From: Alistipes sp.
GTDB taxonomy: Bacteria > Bacteroidota > Bacteroidia > Bacteroidales > Rikenellaceae
Direction of reading: 5' to 3'
NCBI GenBank assembly: GCA_017505725.1
Contig: JAFVOR010000043.1
Span: forward strand, 1 to 64,000
Length of the DNA stretch: 64,000 nucleotides
Positions 42,994 through 51,921 of this stretch are shown here, piece after piece (the first letter of the stretch is position 1; every line of letters begins with the position of its first letter). The translations under genes and the position numbers were made by a program. Below the pieces are notes generated by a model. That model made no database searches. It was not told the DNA's origin and was given only the letters and a program-made list of their open reading frames with translations.

Positions 42994-43794
42994 ATGAAAC
43001 GAGCAGTAGCCATAATCTCTGCGATTGTTATGCTCCTGGCCACCCATAAGGCTATGGCGTGGGATTCGTTTGGCCACGGAGCAATTGCCTATGTTGCCGA
43101 GCAACATCTCTCGGCCGAGGCAAAGAGCGAGGTGCGTCGCTACCTCCGCCATACGCTCCCGTTCTACGCCTCGTGGATGGACCATTGGCGTGCAGTGCCT
43201 CCGTTCCATCCAACGAATATGTGGCACGGCATCAAGTCCGACGAGAAGGGAAAACTCCGCTGGGATATTCAGGGAGAGCGAGCAAATGGTCAGGCAATGA
43301 TTCAGGTCAAGCGCATTGTCGAGGATATGCGCAACTACAGGAGTCTGCCCGATTCGGTTGTGCGCCAGAATATTATCTATCTGATACACAGCGTTGCCGA
43401 TATGCACTGCCCTGTGCACGTGCAGTTTCCGAAGAGTACCTTTCAGCACTATCGTTACACGGTAAAGCGCAAGGGAAAGTCGGTCAATATGCACGGTTTC
43501 TGGGATGCGTCGCCTGCCTACAAGCGTAGGGGATGGACCTACGAGATGTATGCTGCCGAGGTCGATAAGATATCGCCGAAGCAGGCAAAGAAGATTATCA
43601 AGAGGGGCGATTATGACTATTGGGGACGCGATATTCTGAAGAATACCCACCGCATCTACTCAATCACTACCGCCGACAAGGAGATTACAAAACTCACCGC
43701 AGAGGAGAGTGCCGCTGTAACAACCTTGGCCGATGAGATGGCAATGAAGGCGGCATATCGCTTGGCTTATATACTTAACACGATTTTCGAATAA
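42994..43794 (+). CDS. secreted S1/P1 nuclease-like protein, type A (pair 5)
   Basis: 266 residues; signal peptide 1-22 (HKAMA), Trp23. Ligands W23, H28, D63, H78, H132-D136-H142 (HSVADMHCPVH), H167/D171 (MHGFWD). Near-duplicate of the preceding A over residues 30-80 and again over the segment YKRRGWTYEMYAAEVDKI, but different between, which suggests patchwork recombination. Confidence 0.88.
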   Translation: MKRAVAIISAIVMLLATHKAMAWDSFGHGAIAYVAEQHLSAEAKSEVRRYLRHTLPFYASWMDHWRAVPPFHPTNMWHGIKSDEKGKLRWDIQGERANGQAMIQVKRIVEDMRNYRSLPDSVVRQNIIYLIHSVADMHCPVHVQFPKSTFQHYRYTVKRKGKSVNMHGFWDASPAYKRRGWTYEMYAAEVDKISPKQAKKIIKRGDYDYWGRDILKNTHRIYSITTADKEITKLTAEESAAVTTLADEMAMKAAYRLAYILNTIFE

Positions 43795-43818
43795 CAAACT
43801 TAAAACTTAAAGACAATT

Positions 43819-44607
43819 ATGAAAAAGATATTTTTGGTATTGGTGCTTGCTCTCACCGCATCGGCAGCATACGCTTGGGACAAGCGTTCCGATGAGGGTG
43901 TGATGGTGTTGGCTTCGAAGCATCTTTCGGCAGAGGCAAAGGCACTTGTCGACAAGCACTTGGGATCGGACTACTTCGATGATGTACACTACCTCTATAC
44001 ACTCGAGCAGAAGAAGACCGCAAAGCATACTCCGGAGATTCACTTCCTCCACCTTGGTATGAACTTGCGTCCGCTGAAAGTCGAGGGTGACGATGCTTTG
44101 GTAGCGTTGCAACAGGCTGTTGAGGTGATTCGCAATCACAAGTCGCACAACTCGAACGAGGTGACTAAGGCGTTGCGTGTGGCGATCAACCTTATGTGTG
44201 ATATCCACAACCTCGCCAATGTGCGTATCGAGAATATCCCTCACTCGCAGAAGGACTTCTCTTTCTCGTGCTATGGTGGCGATATAGGCAAGCGTAAGGT
44301 GGCAACCAAGCTCAAGTATTCGCGTATGTGGTATAGCTATCCTGCTTGGCACTCGGGCTTCTCGGGCGCATTGTGGGCGGAGGATATCGAGCTTTGCCTC
44401 GGCGCACATCGTGCAGAGCTCTCGGCCGGCACATTGCAGGATTGGGTGTTGCAGATTGGTATGCGTGCTGCTAAGATGTATCGCAAGATTACCCCTGAGT
44501 ATGTGATGACTCGTCGCGAGCGCAATGAGCTTGAGATGATCAACTACGAGATGATGGCTCGCGCGGGCTACCGTTTGGCTGTGCTTTTGAATGGTGCGTT
44601 GAAGTAG
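43819..44607 (+). CDS. degenerate S1/P1-fold secreted protein, type B2 (pair 5)
   Basis: 262 residues; signal peptide 1-19 (AYA), Trp20. The H6-equivalent is Asp25 (WDKRSD). D41 is Tyr60; H75 (H56) is kept in IHFLHLG. The motif is NLMCDIHNLAN with Asp128 kept and both flanking His lost; the HxFWD pair is gone. It shares NVRIENIPHSQKDF and WAEDIELCLG with later B2 genes. Trp1, Asp6, His56 and Asp120 equivalents remain, so one metal site may survive. Confidence 0.74.
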   Translation: MKKIFLVLVLALTASAAYAWDKRSDEGVMVLASKHLSAEAKALVDKHLGSDYFDDVHYLYTLEQKKTAKHTPEIHFLHLGMNLRPLKVEGDDALVALQQAVEVIRNHKSHNSNEVTKALRVAINLMCDIHNLANVRIENIPHSQKDFSFSCYGGDIGKRKVATKLKYSRMWYSYPAWHSGFSGALWAEDIELCLGAHRAELSAGTLQDWVLQIGMRAAKMYRKITPEYVMTRRERNELEMINYEMMARAGYRLAVLLNGALK

Positions 44608-44619
44608 ACTCTCTAAAAG

Positions 44620-45417
44620 ATGAACAAGAGATTTTTCGCAATACTGATAGTTGCACTACTCTTTGTTTGCAATAGTGCTTTGGCGTGGAGCGGTCTTACG
44701 CATAATGCTATTTGTCATATTGCCGACCAGCACCTTACTGAGGAAGCGAAGGCAAAGCGCAACCATTACCTTCGCCACACCCTTGCCTACTATGCAAGTT
44801 GGCAAGACGAGGTGGCGTGGTCTAAGGAGTATGCCGAAACTCGCTTTTGGCACTCGGTGCAGTACGATGCAAAGAATCGTTTTCAGTATCGCGATGGCAG
44901 AAATGCCATAACCCACATCTCGCGTATCTGGAATGATATGCGTAATGGTGGCTACAAGAGACTCGACGATTCAACCATTATTGTCAATCTCAAACTCCTT
45001 GTCCATATGGTGGGTGATATGCATTGCCCATCGCATTGTATGTACGATGCAGACCCTAATCCGCAGTTTAAGCGTTTTTCGATTTTTTACAAAGGTAAGA
45101 AGGTTCATTGGCATAAGTTCTGGGATAGCTCGGCTTCAACCTATTTCCACAAAGGCTGGACCTGTCAAGACTATCAGAAAAACCTCGACAAACTCTCGCC
45201 GAAGCAGATTGCCAAGATCTGCAAGGGTACTCCTGAGCAGTGGGCAAAGCAGAATGGTAAGGATATGCGCGAGCCATACTCGTTGCTAATTCGTCATACC
45301 GAGTTGGATGAGATGCCATCCGAGAATGTTGCACGAATGGTCGAGATCGTAGATTTGCAAATTCTGCGCGGAGCTTACCGCTTGGCATATGTTATTAACG
45401 ATATTTTCAAGGAGTAG
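44620..45417 (+). CDS. secreted S1/P1 nuclease-like protein, type A (pair 6)
   Basis: 265 residues; signal peptide 1-22 (SALA), Trp23. Ligands W23, H28 (in WSGLTH, with Thr before His instead of Gly), D63, H78, H129-D133-H139 (HMVGDMHCPSH), H165/D169 (WHKFWD). The first 22 residues are almost identical in DNA and protein to those of the A gene at 46222. It has EVAW in place of the usual x-x-WR after D63. It otherwise looks intact. Confidence 0.87.
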   Translation: MNKRFFAILIVALLFVCNSALAWSGLTHNAICHIADQHLTEEAKAKRNHYLRHTLAYYASWQDEVAWSKEYAETRFWHSVQYDAKNRFQYRDGRNAITHISRIWNDMRNGGYKRLDDSTIIVNLKLLVHMVGDMHCPSHCMYDADPNPQFKRFSIFYKGKKVHWHKFWDSSASTYFHKGWTCQDYQKNLDKLSPKQIAKICKGTPEQWAKQNGKDMREPYSLLIRHTELDEMPSENVARMVEIVDLQILRGAYRLAYVINDIFKE

Positions 45418-45420
45418 GAT

Positions 45421-46197
45421 ATGAAGAGATTTGTAATACTTTTTTTAGTCTCGCTTGCATCGATTACTTCGACACAAGCTTGGAGCGGTATCGGCAATCC
45501 TGCTACTCGCATCTTTGCGCAGCAATTTATGACAGCCGAGGCGCGCAGAGAGAACTCTCGTATTTGGCGTTTGAGTAAGAAGTATCCTGCCGAGAAGAGC
45601 GAAAAACCTACCGATGTGCGTTGGAATAGGGTGTCGCTCGATGCCGATTTGCGCTCAACAACCACCTACGAGGGCGATGTTGTGGTGCAAATGGAGAGAG
45701 CGGCTGAGGTGTTGCGTAATCGTGCAGACCATAGCGAGCAGGAGCAGATCGAGGCTATGCGTACCATCACCTACAATATGATTCTTCTCCACACCTTTGG
45801 CAATATCTCTATCGAGGGTAACGAGCTGACAAAGGGGTTCTTTGTACAACTTTCGCTTGGCGCAGCTGCCTATGTGAATGCAAATAAAATGCGTAAGTAC
45901 AAGTGGCAGACCTTGTGGAATCGCGCCATTATACTTCGCCACTATGGTTATACGGCAGATATGTATGCCGAGGATTTGGCAATATGCCACGGAGCCGATA
46001 AGGAGGAATTCTCGGCCGGAACAATTCGTAATTGGGCAGCAGATATAGGAGCTGAACTCTCTAAACAACTTGCCGAGGCAAAGCCGGGTATGGTGGTCGA
46101 TAAATTGAAGATGTTGGAGTATGAAACTACGAATGACCGCATTATGGCAAAGGCAGGTTTCCGTTTGGCTGCACTCCTGAATGATATATTTAAATAG
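45421..46197 (+). CDS. degenerate S1/P1-fold secreted protein, type B2 (pair 6), most decayed metal site
   Basis: 258 residues; signal peptide 1-20 (TQA), Trp21. The H6-equivalent is Asn26, H56 is Asn69, and in YNMILLHTFGN even the usually kept Asp is Leu. No zinc centre can be built, yet the exposed Trp, the NISIEGNELTKGF segment and C-terminal AGFRLAALLNDIF remain. This argues that type B proteins are kept for something other than catalysis. Starts 3 nt after its A partner. Confidence 0.7.
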   Translation: MKRFVILFLVSLASITSTQAWSGIGNPATRIFAQQFMTAEARRENSRIWRLSKKYPAEKSEKPTDVRWNRVSLDADLRSTTTYEGDVVVQMERAAEVLRNRADHSEQEQIEAMRTITYNMILLHTFGNISIEGNELTKGFFVQLSLGAAAYVNANKMRKYKWQTLWNRAIILRHYGYTADMYAEDLAICHGADKEEFSAGTIRNWAADIGAELSKQLAEAKPGMVVDKLKMLEYETTNDRIMAKAGFRLAALLNDIFK

Positions 46198-46221
46198 AGA
46201 CTCATCTAACATATATTAGAT

Positions 46222-47061
46222 ATGAACAAGAGATTTTTCGCAATATTGATAGCTGCACTACTCTTTGTTTGCAATAGTGCTATGGCGTGGGGAGGTCCGG
46301 GACACTCCATCATTGGCTACATTGCAGAGACACACCTTACGCCCGAGGCGAGGGAGAAGTGTCACCACTACATCCACCATACGCTCGCTTATGAGGCGTC
46401 GTATATGGATCATTGGCGTTACACCAAGCCATTCAAGGGTACTGCCCATTGGCACATAGGCTATGCCTATCCGAATCGCAAGTATACGGGCGACTATAGT
46501 AGTCAGGTCCTTAAACCCGAGGCGGTGCTCAAGAGTGCGGCATACCGCATCAACGAGTTCCACAACGAGTTGCGTACCTCCTACAAGAGTATGCCCGATT
46601 CGTTGGTGGCATTCAAGATTCGCGCACTCATACATATGATGGGCGATATGCACTGCCCTGCCCACGTTGCTATACCTATCGAGGATAAGCCTACCTACGA
46701 GGAGACAACGGTCTACAACCGCTATCGTCTTCAGCGCAAGGGCAAGAAGTACTCCTACCACGCATTGTGGGATAGCATCACCGCCATCCTCTTCCCGAAG
46801 CGTGATATTCCGGGTTGGCTCGAGGAGGTTGACACCTACAACGAGAAGCAGCGTGCCAAGATCTGCAAAGGCGATGCCAACGATTGGCTCGCAGGTATCA
46901 CCAAGGAGACATTGCGCTCCTACAAGATTGTTCCGCGCGATACCGATGTTGCCGAGTTGAGTGAAAATCAGCGCGAGCAGCTCACGGCCCTCACCTATCA
47001 GCAGATGGCCTATGCAGGCTATCGTCTGGCACATATTCTTAACGATGTTTTCAAGGAGTAG
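46222..47061 (+). CDS. secreted S1/P1 nuclease-like protein, type A (pair 7)
   Basis: 279 residues, among the longer A types; signal peptide 1-22 (SAMA), Trp23. Ligands W23, H28, D63 (SYMD rather than SWMD), H78, H138-D142-H148 (HMMGDMHCPAH), H180/D184 (YHALWD). The extra length lies between H78 and H138 (TGDYSSQVLKPEAVLKSA) and before H180. The signal-peptide DNA is nearly identical to that of the gene at 44620. Confidence 0.88.
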   Translation: MNKRFFAILIAALLFVCNSAMAWGGPGHSIIGYIAETHLTPEAREKCHHYIHHTLAYEASYMDHWRYTKPFKGTAHWHIGYAYPNRKYTGDYSSQVLKPEAVLKSAAYRINEFHNELRTSYKSMPDSLVAFKIRALIHMMGDMHCPAHVAIPIEDKPTYEETTVYNRYRLQRKGKKYSYHALWDSITAILFPKRDIPGWLEEVDTYNEKQRAKICKGDANDWLAGITKETLRSYKIVPRDTDVAELSENQREQLTALTYQQMAYAGYRLAHILNDVFKE

Positions 47062-47066
47062 ACGCT

Positions 47067-47810
47067 ATGAAACGAATTATATTGACACTATCGTTGCTCG
47101 TGCTGACCGTGTCGGCAGGGGCTTGGAACAAGAGTTCGTATGCCGCAATTATGACGCTCGCCTCGCAACAACTCTCGCCTGAGGTAAAGAGTAATGTGCA
47201 GAAGGCCCTCGGTGGAGAGTTGGCCACTGCATCCCTCTCCGAGATGGCGGCACTGACCTTTGCGGTAGATGAGAACTTTGTGCCACTTCGTGCTGTCGAG
47301 GATGACGCTTTGGTTTTGGTGGAGAAGAGCATCGAGCGCCTTCGCAGCAACAAGAAGGATGGCGAGGCTATCCTCTCGCTTGCTAAAGCTATTGCCGATT
47401 TGCACTCTGTGCCGAGCCTTCGCATCAAGGGTAACGACTTCTCGCACGAGAACTATATCGTGCGTCGTTGGAACAACCGCGAGGGTAAGTTGGCTCGCTA
47501 CACAAAGGTTAAGTGGCGTGCTATGTGGAACAGCTACTTCCCTGGTCGCCACCACCTCTTTACTCCCGAGATGTATGCCTACGATATCGACCTCTTCCAC
47601 TCTCGATTCCGTGCCTCGTTCATCGAGGGTGAGCTCACGGCGTGGGTTGAGGATGTTGTGAAGGAGTATCGCGCCATCTATGCCGAGAATCTCGCTGAGA
47701 ATCACATCCTTACACAGGAGCGTGTGAATGAGTACGAGTATATTCACGATCGTCTGATGGCAAAGGCTGCCTATCGATTGGGTGTAGTTTTGAATGAAGT
47801 TTTACGATAA
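47067..47810 (+). CDS. degenerate S1/P1-fold secreted protein, type B2 (pair 7), shortest member
   Basis: 247 residues; signal peptide 1-19 (AGA), Trp20. The H6-equivalent is Tyr25. The region that carries D41 and H56 in type A is shortened and has neither. Asp111 (IADLHSVPS) is kept; both flanking His are lost. It shares LRIKGNDFSHENY with other B proteins at the NVxIE position. C-terminal AAYRLGVVLNEVL has Gly for the usual Ala. Starts 5 nt after its A partner. Confidence 0.7.
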   Translation: MKRIILTLSLLVLTVSAGAWNKSSYAAIMTLASQQLSPEVKSNVQKALGGELATASLSEMAALTFAVDENFVPLRAVEDDALVLVEKSIERLRSNKKDGEAILSLAKAIADLHSVPSLRIKGNDFSHENYIVRRWNNREGKLARYTKVKWRAMWNSYFPGRHHLFTPEMYAYDIDLFHSRFRASFIEGELTAWVEDVVKEYRAIYAENLAENHILTQERVNEYEYIHDRLMAKAAYRLGVVLNEVLR

Positions 47811-47820
47811 ACCATATAAG

Positions 47821-48612
47821 ATGAGAAAGATTGTTATAGCAGTTTTGACCATTGCAGCCCTGCTGACATCGGGCAGAGCTATGGCGTGGGGTGGCTTCGC
47901 TCACTCTGCCATTACGGAGATTGCCGAGCGCAACCTTACCGACAAGGCACGCGAGCAGATTCACCACTATTTGAACCACTCGTTGCCATTTTACGCGATT
48001 TGGATGGATCAGTTCCGTTATACCGATCCATATCGCCCATCGGGCAAGTGGCATAGCAACTGGATGGACGAGAGCGGTGCGGTGGATATGACCAACGATA
48101 AGTGTGCGGCATACCAGACCACCCGCATCTGGAAGGCGATGAAGAACTATCGCAATATGACCGATGAGGAGGTACGACTCAATCTGCTCTATCTCATTCA
48201 TCTGGTGGCAGATATGCACTGTCCTTGCCACAATGTATGGCCCAAGAAGTCGCATCCCCAATACTACTACCACCTCACCAATAACAAGGGTGGCAAGGAG
48301 AGTTTCCACAAGTATTGGGATAACACCGCTATAACCTATGGTCGCAAGAAGTGGACTGCGACCTACTATGCCAACAAGATGGCAACCCTCTCCGAGAAGG
48401 AGATAAAGAAGATATGCAAGGGTACGCCATACAAGTGGGCGGTGACGAGCCTTCCGAACGCCGAGCGCACCTTCGAGCTCACTCCAAAGGGGTCGAATGT
48501 GCAGAAGTACTCGAAGGCGGATCGTGAGGAGATGCGTCGCATCTGCGATGAGGAGGCTGTAAAGGCGGGCTATCGCTTGGCCTATGTTATGAATCAAATT
48601 TTCAGCAAATAG
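47821..48612 (+). CDS. secreted S1/P1 nuclease-like protein, type A (pair 8)
   Basis: 263 residues from MRKIVIA at 47821; a longer frame from 47794 would overlap the previous gene and spoil the signal peptide. Signal peptide 1-22 (RAMA), Trp23. Ligands W23, H28 (WGGFAH), D63, H78, H127-D131-H137 (HLVADMHCPCH), H163/D167 (FHKYWD, Tyr for Phe). The usual LPDS loop reads NMTDEEV. C-terminal AGYRLAYVMNQIF as in the second array gene. Confidence 0.87.
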   Translation: MRKIVIAVLTIAALLTSGRAMAWGGFAHSAITEIAERNLTDKAREQIHHYLNHSLPFYAIWMDQFRYTDPYRPSGKWHSNWMDESGAVDMTNDKCAAYQTTRIWKAMKNYRNMTDEEVRLNLLYLIHLVADMHCPCHNVWPKKSHPQYYYHLTNNKGGKESFHKYWDNTAITYGRKKWTATYYANKMATLSEKEIKKICKGTPYKWAVTSLPNAERTFELTPKGSNVQKYSKADREEMRRICDEEAVKAGYRLAYVMNQIFSK

Positions 48613-48623
48613 GAGGGCTCGAT

Positions 48624-49415
48624 ATGAAGAAGATAATTATTACACTCGCTCTTCTCGTGGGCGTACATTCGGCACAGGCCTGGAATTGGGTCTACGACCA
48701 AGCGGCACTGTTGCTTGCATTCGAGAATATGACACCTGTGGCACAGTCGGAGATGAAAAAGTATCTCGGCGAGAATATCCGTCAACAGATTCAGACCTTC
48801 GAGCAGGCTCGCAAGAGGGGTGAGATGGCCGAATCTGCCGAGTGGCGTACCGTCGCGCTCGATATGGATATGAAGGTCGTTGTCAACGACGATAAAAACG
48901 CCGTCGCACAACTTGAGAAGGCGGTCGAGACGGTCAAGAATCGTGCTTCGAAGGATAAAGCCGAGGTGGAGTTGGCAATCCGCAAAATCATCGAGCTCAC
49001 CATCGAGATGCACAATGTTGGTAATGTATCACTCGAGGAGTACCCATATTCGAAGGAGGATTTCGAGTTTCAGCAGTCGATGGGTGGCTATGGCAAGAAG
49101 GAGAAGTTCCGTGCCCGCAAGTGGAAGCACTTCTGGTCGTATGGCTTCTCGGTATTCCACTCGAATTGGTCGGCAGAGATGCACGTGCGCGATCTGAAAG
49201 TGTGTCACGGCCGCTACAAGGAGCAATATATGGCGGGCACCATCCGCGATTGGGCCATCGATATGGGTAAGCTTGTTAAGCCTCTCTACGATTGGGCCGC
49301 TCCATATTGCTCGCTCTCTCGTCAGGCACACGCCGAAGAAGAGGAGCGTTTCTATGCCGGAGTTGCTCGTGCAGCATTCCGCATCGCAGCCCTTATGAAC
49401 GAGGCTACGAAATAG
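48624..49415 (+). CDS. degenerate S1/P1-fold secreted protein, type B2 (pair 8)
   Basis: 263 residues; signal peptide 1-19 (AQA), Trp20. The H6-equivalent is Asp25 (WNWVYD). H56 is Arg75, and the D120-equivalent is Glu128 in LTIEMHNVGN, an acidic substitution. It shares NVSLEEYPYSKEDFEF and a GTIRDWAIDMG segment with other B2 proteins. C-terminal AAFRIAALMNEAT departs slightly from the consensus. Charged and Lys-rich. Confidence 0.71.
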   Translation: MKKIIITLALLVGVHSAQAWNWVYDQAALLLAFENMTPVAQSEMKKYLGENIRQQIQTFEQARKRGEMAESAEWRTVALDMDMKVVVNDDKNAVAQLEKAVETVKNRASKDKAEVELAIRKIIELTIEMHNVGNVSLEEYPYSKEDFEFQQSMGGYGKKEKFRARKWKHFWSYGFSVFHSNWSAEMHVRDLKVCHGRYKEQYMAGTIRDWAIDMGKLVKPLYDWAAPYCSLSRQAHAEEEERFYAGVARAAFRIAALMNEATK

Positions 49416-49446
49416 AAAAATTAACCTACAAACTACCCATTAAATT

Positions 49447-50268
49447 ATGAATAGAGCGTTTTTGAAATCTTTGCTTGTGGTGGTGGCTACAATGTTTATC
49501 ACCGAGCGAGCATTGGCTTGGGCTAATGTCGGCCACGCTGTAATTGCCCACAAAGCAGAGGAACTCCTCACACCTGAGGTTAAGGAGAAGTGTTACCATT
49601 ACCTTCGTGCCTCGCTCGCTTACCACGCATCGTGGATGGATCAGTATCGCTCGATCGAGGGCTATACCGAGTGCGATAAGTGGCACAGCACAAATATAGA
49701 TGCTAACTACAAAGTAGTTAAGGGTAAACCGACGACTGGTGCCTATCATATCGAGCGTATCCGCAAAGAGATGGCAGGTGGTGCCTACAAGACAATGCCT
49801 GACTCATTGGTGAAGATTAACTTGCAGTACCTTATCCATATGATTGGCGACCACCACTGTCCCGTACACGTGCGTTGGAATAGAAAGGAGCATCCAGCAT
49901 TCTCATACAACCTAAAGAGAAAGGGGCAAAAGTATGGCTATCATAGTTTCTGGGACGGCTCGCCAGCTTATGGTCGCAAGGGTTGGACATGCGAGAAGTA
50001 TAGCGAGGAGATGGGCGTATTGCCAAAGGGCAAGGCTAAGAAGGTGCAGAAGGGCTCGGGCTACGACTGGACACAGGAGACTGCCGATGTATCGCGCTAC
50101 TGCTTTACAGTAATACCAAAGGATACCGAGGTTACAAAGTTGAGCAAAGAGACGATCGAAACTGTACACCAGATTGTCGATAAGCAGATGCTCTATGCAG
50201 CATATCGCTTGGCGGGTGTCTTGAACGATATTTTTACAGATAAAGAGTATAAAACGGGCAAGAAATAG
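49447..50268 (+). CDS. secreted S1/P1 nuclease-like protein, type A (pair 9)
   Basis: 273 residues; signal peptide 1-24 (ALA), Trp25. Ligands W25, H30, D65, H80, H131-D135-H141 (HMIGDHHCPVH, with an extra His after Asp), H166/D170 (YHSFWD). The DHHC variant is shared only with the A gene at 51122. The two form a subgroup with DKWHSTNIDA-type loops and the SYGYDWTQETADV region near residue 220. Confidence 0.87.
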   Translation: MNRAFLKSLLVVVATMFITERALAWANVGHAVIAHKAEELLTPEVKEKCYHYLRASLAYHASWMDQYRSIEGYTECDKWHSTNIDANYKVVKGKPTTGAYHIERIRKEMAGGAYKTMPDSLVKINLQYLIHMIGDHHCPVHVRWNRKEHPAFSYNLKRKGQKYGYHSFWDGSPAYGRKGWTCEKYSEEMGVLPKGKAKKVQKGSGYDWTQETADVSRYCFTVIPKDTEVTKLSKETIETVHQIVDKQMLYAAYRLAGVLNDIFTDKEYKTGKK

Positions 50269-50270
50269 TT

Positions 50271-51071
50271 ATGAAAAAGATTGTATTGGCAGCGTTGCTT
50301 CTTGCTGCAACATTTTCGGCTAAAGCGTGGAATACAGCCTACGATAAGGCGGTCTATTTGGTGGCAGCACAGAACTATAACCCCAAGACTCTTCGCTTGG
50401 TGCAGTACTATGTTAATGAGAATGTAACCAAGGCTTCGAACCACCTGGCTTGGCACCGTAAGAATGGCCGTCATCTCGAATCGGCTGGCTGGCATAAGCT
50501 CCACCTTGACGCATCGCTTCAGCCTGCTGCAAAGGATGAAAACGACGCTTATGTTCAGATTGAGAAGGCGTTGGAGATTATCCGCAATCGCAAGGATCAC
50601 GACGATGCAGTGGTAAGCTTCGCAGTTCATACTGTGATGAACCTTATCGTAGATATGCACAACCTCTCGAATGTTGTTATCGAGGATATTCCGCTCTCGC
50701 ACCTCGACGACTTCAAGGTCGGCACATCGAAGGGTACGGCAAACGGTAGAAAGGCTACTATTACCCCATATTCGTGGAAGTCGCTCTGGACTCATCGCTA
50801 TGTTACCTATCACGGAGCTTACTCGCCACAGATGTGGGCAAAGGATATTGTGATTATGCACGGCGACAAAAAAGAGGAGTACTCGAAGGGTACTTTGAAG
50901 GATTGGGCTAACGATGTTGGTCAGTACACCAAGGATATTTATGGCGTTTTGGAGGCTGGTAATGGTAACTTCCTTCACCCAACCATTCAAGCCCACGAAG
51001 AGTTCCATATGAGTTGCTTGGCTCGTGCGGCATATCGAATTGCGGTGTTGCTCAACGAGAATTTGAAGTGA
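50271..51071 (+). CDS. degenerate S1/P1-fold secreted protein, type B2 (pair 9)
   Basis: 266 residues; signal peptide 1-19 (AKA), Trp20. Asp25 replaces H6 (WNTAYD); His75 (H56) is kept in GWHKLHLD; Asp128 is kept in LIVDMHNLSN. D41, H116, H126, H149 and D153 equivalents are lost. Very similar to the B gene at 51922 (LQPAAKDENDAxVQIEKALE), mirroring the similarity of their A partners, so the pair probably duplicated as a unit. Starts 2 nt after its A. Confidence 0.74.
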   Translation: MKKIVLAALLLAATFSAKAWNTAYDKAVYLVAAQNYNPKTLRLVQYYVNENVTKASNHLAWHRKNGRHLESAGWHKLHLDASLQPAAKDENDAYVQIEKALEIIRNRKDHDDAVVSFAVHTVMNLIVDMHNLSNVVIEDIPLSHLDDFKVGTSKGTANGRKATITPYSWKSLWTHRYVTYHGAYSPQMWAKDIVIMHGDKKEEYSKGTLKDWANDVGQYTKDIYGVLEAGNGNFLHPTIQAHEEFHMSCLARAAYRIAVLLNENLK

Positions 51072-51121
51072 AGATGAATAGAGCAACCGAAAAATAGATT
51101 AACTCTTAAACTATCTATAAA

Positions 51122-51916
51122 ATGAACAAAAAACTATTCAAACTTTTGCTTCTGTTTGTGGCTACCATAGCTACGCAGAGCGTCTGGGCGTGGGGTGGAT
51201 TTGGTCACTCTGCAATCGCCTATGCAGCCGAGCAGTTGGTCGAGCCTGAGGTTCGACAGAAGTGTCGTCAATATCTCGGTACAACTATCACATATCAGGC
51301 TTCGTGGATGGATGCCTATCGTTCGATCAAGCCATACACTGCTTGTGACGAGTGGCATAGCACCAATATCGATGCCAAGGGCAAGGTGATGAAGGGTTTG
51401 ACCACAACAGGTGCATTCCACATCGTGCGTATCTTCGACGAGATGAAGGATGGCAAGTACAAGCAGATGTCCGATTCGTTGGTCAAAATCAATCTTCAGT
51501 ACCTTATCCATATGATTGGCGACCACCACTGCCCTGTGCACGTGCGTTGGAACAAGGAGTCGCATCCGCAGTACTTATATTCGTTGAAGAGGAGGGGCAA
51601 GAAGCAGGGTTATCACGGTTTCTGGGATGGCTCGCCCGGTACTTGGCGTAAGGGCTGGACCGCCGATAGGTACTATGCACAGATGCCTAAACTTAGCCCA
51701 AAACAGGCAAAGAAGGCGCAGAAGGGTGATGGCTACACTTGGACTCAAGAGACAGCCAATGTCGCACGCAAATGTTTCAACCTCACACCGGAGGGAACTG
51801 ATGTTGCGAAGTTGAGCAAGGAGGAGAGAACAGCCATCCACAATGTTGTGGATCGTCAGGTTATGTTGGCAGCTTACCGCTTAGCCGGAGTGTTGAACGA
51901 AATATTTAAGGAGTAA
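51122..51916 (+). CDS. secreted S1/P1 nuclease-like protein, type A (pair 10)
   Basis: 264 residues; signal peptide 1-23 (VWA), Trp24. Ligands W24, H29, D64, H79, H130-D134-H140 (HMIGDHHCPVH), H165/D169 (YHGFWD). Sister of the A gene at 49447. The 50-nt gap upstream is the widest in the array; it contains no TAnnTTTG element. Helix LVEPEVRQKC replaces the usual HLTPEAKxKC. Confidence 0.87.
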   Translation: MNKKLFKLLLLFVATIATQSVWAWGGFGHSAIAYAAEQLVEPEVRQKCRQYLGTTITYQASWMDAYRSIKPYTACDEWHSTNIDAKGKVMKGLTTTGAFHIVRIFDEMKDGKYKQMSDSLVKINLQYLIHMIGDHHCPVHVRWNKESHPQYLYSLKRRGKKQGYHGFWDGSPGTWRKGWTADRYYAQMPKLSPKQAKKAQKGDGYTWTQETANVARKCFNLTPEGTDVAKLSKEERTAIHNVVDRQVMLAAYRLAGVLNEIFKE

Positions 51917-51921
51917 CGACT

